From Saprospiraceae bacterium (GTDB lineage: Bacteria; Bacteroidota; Bacteroidia; Chitinophagales; Saprospiraceae): DNA of 11,591 bases. Each line of letters starts with the position of its first letter. Positions within the stretch are counted from its first letter, which is position 1. This document shows, piece by piece, positions 6,963-11,591 of this stretch. A program made the position numbers and the translations under genes. A model generated the notes under the pieces. It saw only the letters and a list, made by a program, of their open reading frames with translations, had not been told where the DNA came from and ran no database searches. Where the stretch lies: contig JAJCYJ010000981.1 in the NCBI GenBank assembly GCA_029262975.1, positions 1 through 11,591 of the forward strand. Reading direction: 5' to 3'.

Positions 6963-7107
6963 TTGTTTGTTGCTCGTTCATTGTTGTTTGTTCGTAAAAT
7001 TATTTATGATTTTGCATAATCATAGCGGGTGGATTTCCCTCCAGGGACTAAGGGCGGGGCTGGCAATTGATAATTGAAAATTAAAAATTGTTTGTTGCTC
7101 ATTGTTG
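6963..7107. repeat. two copies of a TTGTTTGTTGCTC...ATTGTTG module
   Basis: TTGTTTGTTGCTC occurs at 6963-6975 and again at 7088-7100. Each is followed by ATTGTTG (6980-6986 and 7101-7107), with an extra GTTC in the first copy. Both copies follow (T)AATTG-type heptamers, so the duplicated unit appears to be the heptamer end plus this module. Confidence 0.85.
7030..7065. repeat. palindromic interspersed module
   Basis: TCCCT (7036-7040) and AGGGA (7043-7047) are separated by CC, followed by a G-rich stretch CTAAGGGCGGGGCTGG. Unusually GC-rich for this region. Form resembles short interspersed modules of Bacteroidota intergenic DNA; family membership is inferred. Confidence 0.5.
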
Positions 7108-7185
7108 GTTAGAAAGGTGTAGCGAAAAGTCATGTGCTTTAGTGTTTAGGTTCCTAAGTGTCCATATTCTTGCAAAATTGAAATG

Positions 7186-7222
7186 TCCTCCTTTCCAAAG
7201 GAGGTGGCCGTAGGTCGGAGGA
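7186..7222. repeat. palindromic interspersed module with terminal TCCTCC/GGAGGA
   Basis: CCTCCTTT (7187-7194) and AAAGGAGG (7197-7204) form a perfect 8-bp palindrome around CC, followed by TGGCCGTAGGTC and GGAGGA (7217-7222), which also matches the initial TCCTCC (7186-7191). The two-base centre is too tight for a transcript hairpin without losing base pairs. It shares its CC-centred plan with the 7036-7047 module. Confidence 0.6.
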
Positions 7223-7301
7223 TTAGCCCATGCGTCCAGCACCCTCTAAGAATTGGAACTTTTGATTCGTAATGCATACTTCTCAGTCTTGCAGCTTCCC
7301 C

Positions 7302-7345
7302 CATTATATCATTGACTCATTATATCATTGACTCATTATATCATT
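7302..7345. repeat. 16-bp tandem repeat, 2.75 copies
   Basis: CATTATATCATTGACT occurs at 7302-7317 and 7318-7333, with a partial third copy (12 bp) at 7334-7345. The copies are identical. The array ends 40 bp before the TTG start of the YbaK-like gene, so copy number changes could alter promoter spacing. Confidence 0.95.
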
Positions 7346-7385
7346 AAATTCGTGCATTTATAGGCATTCATACATCCGGGTTATT

Positions 7386-7880
7386 TTGAAAAATATTTTA
7401 AAACAGATCATAGTGCTTCTCGAAAGCAATAAAGTAGACTTCATACTTCGCAATCACGAACCGACGCTTACTTCCGAGGACTCAGCAAGAGTCAGAGGGG
7501 AATCGCTATCGTCAGGTGCAAAAGCCATCCTGTATAAGATTCAGGATGAATTTTCTTTATTTGTACTGGCGGCAGATCAAAGAATGGACCCAAAAAAAAT
7601 AAAATCGTATTATAAAAATCAGGGGAAGAAAGCAAAGAAAACCAGATTTGCTTCACTGGAAGAATTAAATACTTTAACCGGTTTAGCACCTGGTTCTGTT
7701 CCTCCATTTGGCAAACCTATATTAGACTTTGATTTATATGTAGACCCAAGTCTCCTTGAGAATACAAATATTTCATTTAATGCAGGGTCACTCGAAGATT
7801 CTATAACCATGCAATTGACAGACTATCTTAAAATTGCAAATCCAGTAATTTTCGAGTTTACGATAGATAATGAGTTATAA
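7386..7880 (+). CDS. YbaK/EbsC family aminoacyl-tRNA deacylase (prolyl-tRNA editing-like)
   Basis: 164 residues, cytoplasmic, one compact domain. The pattern is that of the YbaK/ProX editing family: HEPTLTSEDSARVRG near residues 24-38, SGAKAILYK with Lys46 (the lysine position important in YbaK-type editing sites), FVLAADQRMD (59-68), and RFASLEELNTLTGLAPGSVPPFG (87-109) with the GxxPGxVPPFG loop that closes the active site. The usual role is to hydrolyse mischarged aminoacyl-tRNAs such as Cys- or Ala-tRNA(Pro) released by synthetases. Exact specificity cannot be read. Translation starts at TTG: the in-frame sequence upstream has no ATG or GTG back to a stop at 7329-7331, and the first internal ATG (residue 67) would remove the core. 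It is tail-to-tail with the hydrolase gene, 14 bp apart. Confidence 0.9.
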   Translation: MKNILKQIIVLLESNKVDFILRNHEPTLTSEDSARVRGESLSSGAKAILYKIQDEFSLFVLAADQRMDPKKIKSYYKNQGKKAKKTRFASLEELNTLTGLAPGSVPPFGKPILDFDLYVDPSLLENTNISFNAGSLEDSITMQLTDYLKIANPVIFEFTIDNEL

Positions 7881-7894
7881 ATTACAAGAATACA

Positions 7895-9535
7895 TTACTC
7901 CTTAATAGACTGCCAGATAACATTCATGATATACCATTTCCCTTTTAACTTTGCCAAGTGAAAATAATCAACTCCCCATTCAGCTGTGAGTTTGGCAGTA
8001 GCTGTTTTATCATTTACATCATATATTTCAATAAACTTTGGAGAATGAACATTTGCACTCTTGCCATTTTTATTCCACGTAGCTGAAAGGTGTCGTAACT
8101 GATCGAATGACATATCTAGATTATCTCTATAGGCAGCAGCTTTTTCGCTGTACCAATAGCCTCTTTTTCTCAATTCTGGATGCACACTTCTCTCTATACG
8201 AGTTGAATCTACTTCATAAATGCCCTCAACATAATCCAGGAGTGTAGCCATGACTAACGACTCCTCTTCTGAAGCCGGGCTTTTATAATTATTATCCAAT
8301 ATTGAATATATAATAGCATTTAATTTATCCCAAAATGCGCCATTTCTAAAAGGAGCGACCTGTGTCATTCCCACAAAGACTAATTGTTCTTGCGGATCAA
8401 TATAAAACTTTGTATTAAAATACCCTCCCCACATATATGAACCCGGAGAATAAGGTACCGCTCCAAGGCTTTCCTCTGTCTCTACGAGGAAGCCCAATCC
8501 AAAACCATTGCCATTAGGGCGTGTATGGTTATTTGGTTCGGGTCGAAGATGGACGGTCTGTGGAGCGCTCATATATTCAATGGTCTTTCGTCCCAATATC
8601 CGTCTGCCGTCAAGAGTGCCTCCATTAACAAGTGCTCGTACAAACCTCATATAGTCTGGTGCAGTCGAAGACAATTCTCCGCCACCCGCAAAATGATTTT
8701 TAAAACCTGTAATTGGATAATTCAGGTTTTCGTCTTCATCCATTTTGATACCGTCCCTGGTATGGGCATATACAGGAACCAATCTTGATTTCTTAGATTC
8801 TGGTATATAAAAATGAGAATCATTCATCTTCAATGGCTCAAAAATATGCTCATTAAAATAATCCTCTAAAGTTTGACCTGAAACAACTTCAACAATATGA
8901 CCCAAGACTTCCATATTTATTCCATATGTCCAGGCTGTGCCTGGTTGATGAGCCAGTGGTAGCGTGGCAATATGACGCACCATTTCAGCCGTTGACTTGG
9001 TTTTATGTGAAAGTCCGTATTCTGTAGAATTATTTTTAATGGATACAGCCCTTTCTTTTCCATTCATAAAGAGGCCATAATATATGCCGGAAGTATGTGT
9101 CAACAAATGTCTGATCGTTATGGGTCTGTCCAAATCTTTTACGGTATAGCTAGAATCTGTGTCATCAAAAGTGTCGAGCACTTTCGTGTCTTTAAACTCC
9201 GGTATAAATTTACTGACTGGGTCATCTATCAATAATTGCCCATTTTCATATAACTGCATGATCGCAACAGAAGTTATGGCTTTAGTCATAGAAGCAATCC
9301 TAAAAATATCATCTTCTTTGTAAAGACGTGACTTATCAATATCTACATAACCTATCGTTTTATTAAAAATGGTTTGACCATGCAGGTTAATTTGAAATAC
9401 GCCACCAGGAATAATTCCATTGTTTACACTCTCTTCAATATAATTATCAAGGACTGCGATACGGGATGGATCCTGGGACAATCCTGATTGGACAAAGAAT
9501 AGAAACAACAGGATGGTTATATTTAAAGGTCTCAT
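7895..9535 (-). CDS. secreted beta-lactamase-fold serine hydrolase with C-terminal NTF2-like (Lumazine_bd_2) domain
   Basis: 546 residues. Signal peptide about 1-20 (GLSQ-D). Residues 25-415 form a class C beta-lactamase/esterase-type domain: SMTK (82-85) supplies Ser82 and Lys85, the Tyr204 of AWTYGINMEVLGHIVE is the likely second catalytic residue, and SYMWGGYFNTKFYIDP (366-381) takes the place of the third (KTG/HxG) motif. HLLTHTSG (143-150) is another family hallmark. The tail at about 425-546 (VMATLLDYVEGIYEVDSTRIERSVHPEL, ending DYFHLAKLKGKWYIMNVIWQ) matches the Lumazine_bd_2/NTF2-like pattern, often found as a separate small protein. Family members are esterases, D-aminopeptidases or transpeptidase-like enzymes, and the substrate here is unknown. 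There is no adjacent partner gene in the same direction within 90 bp. Confidence 0.9.
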   Translation of the reverse strand: MRPLNITILLFLFFVQSGLSQDPSRIAVLDNYIEESVNNGIIPGGVFQINLHGQTIFNKTIGYVDIDKSRLYKEDDIFRIASMTKAITSVAIMQLYENGQLLIDDPVSKFIPEFKDTKVLDTFDDTDSSYTVKDLDRPITIRHLLTHTSGIYYGLFMNGKERAVSIKNNSTEYGLSHKTKSTAEMVRHIATLPLAHQPGTAWTYGINMEVLGHIVEVVSGQTLEDYFNEHIFEPLKMNDSHFYIPESKKSRLVPVYAHTRDGIKMDEDENLNYPITGFKNHFAGGGELSSTAPDYMRFVRALVNGGTLDGRRILGRKTIEYMSAPQTVHLRPEPNNHTRPNGNGFGLGFLVETEESLGAVPYSPGSYMWGGYFNTKFYIDPQEQLVFVGMTQVAPFRNGAFWDKLNAIIYSILDNNYKSPASEEESLVMATLLDYVEGIYEVDSTRIERSVHPELRKRGYWYSEKAAAYRDNLDMSFDQLRHLSATWNKNGKSANVHSPKFIEIYDVNDKTATAKLTAEWGVDYFHLAKLKGKWYIMNVIWQSIKE

Positions 9536-9633
9536 AACTTTATTATTTGGATTTAGAAAGACGTTTATTAGTAGCCGACTAATATATAAATTAGAAATTT
9601 AAGAATACTATCAATTTATCATTTCGTGACTTT

Positions 9634-10413
9634 TCAGCATAATTGAGACTTAACTTTCACAGCCCATGCATTCTCCTCCTTTAATAGATTTCGCATCCCA
9701 TGCGAAATAATCCAGATACGCTCCCTTGTTGGATTAATCGACCATTTATTAATCAAGTCCTTACCTATGTCAATATTGTCTTTAAGAATATCATTCACAC
9801 AATTAGCTACGGACTTTTGGACATATCTTATCTTGTCATCCTTAAGTTGATCAAGAATCGGTAACAGAGGAAGTGGGTCGTCGATGAATATTTGTAATTT
9901 TGTTGCCCAGGGTAATCGTGGGCGTCCACCTTCACTTGCCAACCTTCTGAGGTGAAAATTATCGTTTTTAGACCATTTAAACATTTCTTCTATTGTTCTC
10001 TGAGGATACCTTTCTATAAATGGTCGAATGGCATATTCTCCTGTACTCCTCTTGGTTATTTTTTCTATCGCCTTTATTGATATTTCAAAATTATCAAGTC
10101 CGTATTTTTCAACATATTTCGCAATCGGTAAGATCCAGTAATAATTAGCAAACATTCCGGTCTCATTCATATTTTCGGGTCCGAGAATTTGCAAGAGAGT
10201 TTTCAGTCCATGTCTGTATTGACCATTGAATTGATCAAATAACTGATCTGCCATAAATTCTACGCGATCCTTGAGTTCCAAATCAGTGACACCTTGATCT
10301 ACGGATTTTATAAATTGGTCACTGTTAAATTGTACACCACAGTTAACAATCTTATCAGATAATAGTCTTGCTAATTCTTTATCAAACCACAGTTTCAATT
10401 GCTTATATGCCAT
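9634..10413 (-). CDS. HEAT-like DNA alkylation repair protein, AlkC type
   Basis: 259 residues from the ATG at 10411-10413; a TTG two codons further upstream is possible but less likely. The all-helical sequence has the HEAT-like repeat pattern of the AlkC/AlkD DNA glycosylases: LKTLLQILGPE near residues 70-80, HLRRLASEGGRPRLPWA (154-170) with the ASEGxRPRLPW signature of the AlkC group, DDKIRYVQKSVANCVNDILKDN (192-213) and RIWIISHGMRNLLKEE (232-247). These enzymes remove alkylated bases such as 3-methyladenine without flipping them out of the helix. The length fits the form without the extra C-terminal Ig-like domain seen in some members. AlkC versus the AlkD group is judged from the signature only. 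It is cytoplasmic. An inverted repeat lies in its leader. Confidence 0.85.
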   Translation of the reverse strand: MAYKQLKLWFDKELARLLSDKIVNCGVQFNSDQFIKSVDQGVTDLELKDRVEFMADQLFDQFNGQYRHGLKTLLQILGPENMNETGMFANYYWILPIAKYVEKYGLDNFEISIKAIEKITKRSTGEYAIRPFIERYPQRTIEEMFKWSKNDNFHLRRLASEGGRPRLPWATKLQIFIDDPLPLLPILDQLKDDKIRYVQKSVANCVNDILKDNIDIGKDLINKWSINPTRERIWIISHGMRNLLKEENAWAVKVKSQLC

Positions 10414-10436
10414 ACACAAGTATTAATTCCGATCGC

Positions 10437-10486
10437 AGGCCGCTACAGTTGCTTCTTTGGAATTGGATCATTCCAACGGCCTTTTT
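10437..10486 (+). terminator. hairpin in the leader of the alkylation repair gene; plus-strand terminator-like
   Basis: AGGCCG (10437-10442) pairs with CGGCCT (10477-10482) as an outer 6-bp stem, and TTGGAAT (10457-10463) with ATTCCAA (10470-10476) as an inner 7-bp stem around TGGATC. A run of T (10482-10486) follows on the plus strand, the layout of a rho-independent terminator. Yet both flanking genes are on the minus strand, where the structure lies 24 to 69 bp before the ATG. It may end an antisense transcript or act as a structured leader. Confidence 0.5.
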
Positions 10487-10550
10487 GTAACTTAATTTTA
10501 ACAATTCCTAAATACCCAATCCCTCGTCTTGAAGATTACATCTAAATATT

Positions 10551-11591
10551 CTATTCAATTGTAAATTCAATACTCAATCTAAGATAATCTGCGTTTTCAC
10601 CATCTACATCATTCAATGGGTTGTCAAATAATCGCAAGAAGTTATTGCCTGCTATATCTTCAATTGAGGATGCTACAGATAGAACATAGACACCTGGCAA
10701 CCAATGAGCATTGGGCTGAAAGTACCAATTTGTACTTTTATTTTGGGTACTCCATTCTCCTTCAACTTCAACTCTGTCCCCTTTCAAAACTGTAATATTA
10801 CCGATAACACTGCCATAATCAAGCACTTCGTGACTATCCACTATCAAATTAGAAAGTGTATGTGCACCTGGTCTCTCAATAGACCAATTATTCAGATCCA
10901 ACATTTTCCGATCTGCTTCTGTAATTGAAAAATAGTGTAATCGATCTTCTTTCATACTAACCCCATATGAATCTTTTAATTCTTTTCCAATTAAGAGATA
11001 ATAGGACGCCCCCTCTTGGAAGACAGGACCTAATTCTTCATTTGGACCAAGTCCCCTTTTTTGCCTTCCAGGCTCTATCCATATAGTTAATACTTTTCCA
11101 TCTTCGCTTAACAGAGCGTTATCCAGTGAAAGTATAGCCCGATCAATTGTATCTTTTGAAGCTGATAGTATTTGAATATTGTTATAAATATTAGCAGCAC
11201 TGACTGGTTTCGAAAATCGGACATACCACTTTAATATATTAGAAGGCAATATTTTCTGAGAAGGAAATACCATTTCAACTTCTAAATATTCATAGTCTTC
11301 TGGGAGGATAATATTGAAATACAATAAATGCGTGTCAACAAGTACCGAATATTCCTGATTGAAAGAAAACGGTACAAATGGTCGGAAAGATAGTTTCCCA
11401 ATCTTGTAAGAAGTATTTCCTATTATCGATGCATGTTGTTGAAGTTGTTCATTCTTTAGGTGTCCTCGATACACTTTGATGTTCTGGGAAAAATCAATAT
11501 CAGAAGATAGTACAATCTCATGAATATCAGACTTTAATTGAATTTCAGACTGACCATACATTTCTAGAATCAGCCAGCTTAGAAATACTAA
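10551..11591 (-). CDS. exported Ig-like (Big_5-like) domain protein, N-terminus beyond window
   Basis: The frame stays open to the window edge. A Met at 11561 could start a 336-residue protein, but the ten codons before it read LVFLSWLILE, which looks like the hydrophobic core of a signal peptide ending near MYGQ, so the real start lies outside. Counting from that Met: KWYVRFSKPVSAANIYNNIQI (111-131) resembles a bacterial Ig-like Big_5/SbsA-type strand pattern; the conspicuous PGRQKRGLGPNEELGP (164-179) and a second copy of the layout ending SSIEDIAGNN (298-307) recall a widespread family of uncharacterised exported proteins with PGRxKRGLxPNxE motifs. I know no function for it. A W-rich segment (WYFQPNAHWLPG, 279-290) lies before the LEDxAGN-like strand. 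It is probably a secreted or periplasmic binding protein. Confidence 0.8.
   Translation of the reverse strand, partial: LVFLSWLILEMYGQSEIQLKSDIHEIVLSSDIDFSQNIKVYRGHLKNEQLQQHASIIGNTSYKIGKLSFRPFVPFSFNQEYSVLVDTHLLYFNIILPEDYEYLEVEMVFPSQKILPSNILKWYVRFSKPVSAANIYNNIQILSASKDTIDRAILSLDNALLSEDGKVLTIWIEPGRQKRGLGPNEELGPVFQEGASYYLLIGKELKDSYGVSMKEDRLHYFSITEADRKMLDLNNWSIERPGAHTLSNLIVDSHEVLDYGSVIGNITVLKGDRVEVEGEWSTQNKSTNWYFQPNAHWLPGVYVLSVASSIEDIAGNNFLRLFDNPLNDVDGENADYLRLSIEFTIE

Larger units (their letters stand above)
6861..7385. other. gene-free stretch made of short repeats
   Basis: 525 bp between two plus-strand genes. I find no reading frame with protein-like content. It is built from several short modules listed separately: heptamer array (6854-6950), duplicated TTGTTTGTTGCTC modules, two CC-centred palindromes and a 16-bp tandem repeat. 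Short interspersed modules of this kind are common between Bacteroidota genes. No canonical terminator is seen after the barrel gene. Confidence 0.7.

Noticed and set aside
6854..7345. Repeats considered as a CRISPR array
   Set aside because: Units of 7 or 16 bp are contiguous without unique spacers, and no cas genes are present.
8525..8788. 87-codon plus-strand frame within the hydrolase gene
   Set aside because: Antisense to a well-supported coding region with catalytic motifs; product has no family resemblance.
10414..10419. TTG start two codons upstream for the alkylation repair gene
   Set aside because: The ATG at 10411-10413 lies just inside and loses only two residues; ATG is the simpler choice.

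Overview
The window is AT-rich DNA from a member of the Bacteroidota. No species can be named, but the content fits a free-living, Cytophagia- or Saprospiria-like lineage. Clues are a TonB-dependent receptor with an N-terminal carboxypeptidase-regulatory-like domain, a DUF5777-type barrel protein, start codons without clear Shine-Dalgarno sequences, and heptameric (T/G)A(A/T)TTGA intergenic repeats. Most genes encode cell-envelope or exported proteins.

Layout. 1-237 is the 3' end of a Gfo/Idh/MocA-type oxidoreductase. After a gene-free stretch with hairpins comes an exported protein of unknown function (613-1320, +). On the minus strand lie a TonB-dependent receptor (1474-3705) and, upstream of it, a small histidine-rich exported protein (3782-4174). 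The two are probably co-transcribed and look like a metal-uptake pair. A 446-bp divergent region separates them from a tight four-gene plus-strand operon (4621-6860). That operon encodes a monoheme c-type cytochrome lipoprotein, a membrane-anchored tRNA_anti-like OB-fold protein, a YceI protein and a DUF5777 beta-barrel protein, with gaps of 18, 9 and 2 bp.

6861-7385 holds no gene. It is a mosaic of short repeats: a run of about 14 heptamers that begins in the stop codon of the barrel gene, a duplicated TTGTTTGTTGCTC module, two CC-centred palindromic modules and a 16-bp tandem repeat. Next are a YbaK/EbsC-type aminoacyl-tRNA deacylase (7386-7880, +, TTG start) and, tail-to-tail with it, a secreted class C beta-lactamase-fold hydrolase fused to an NTF2-like domain (7895-9535, -). 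The window ends with an AlkC-type HEAT-like DNA alkylation repair protein (9634-10413, -), a hairpin in its leader, and an Ig-like exported protein that runs off the window edge (10551-11591, -).

The best candidate for an undescribed system is the cytochrome/OB-fold/YceI/DUF5777 operon. The families are recognisable individually, and their combination suggests an envelope redox or electron-transfer module. That function is inference. The divergent metal-receptor pair may be related, but only its position suggests so.
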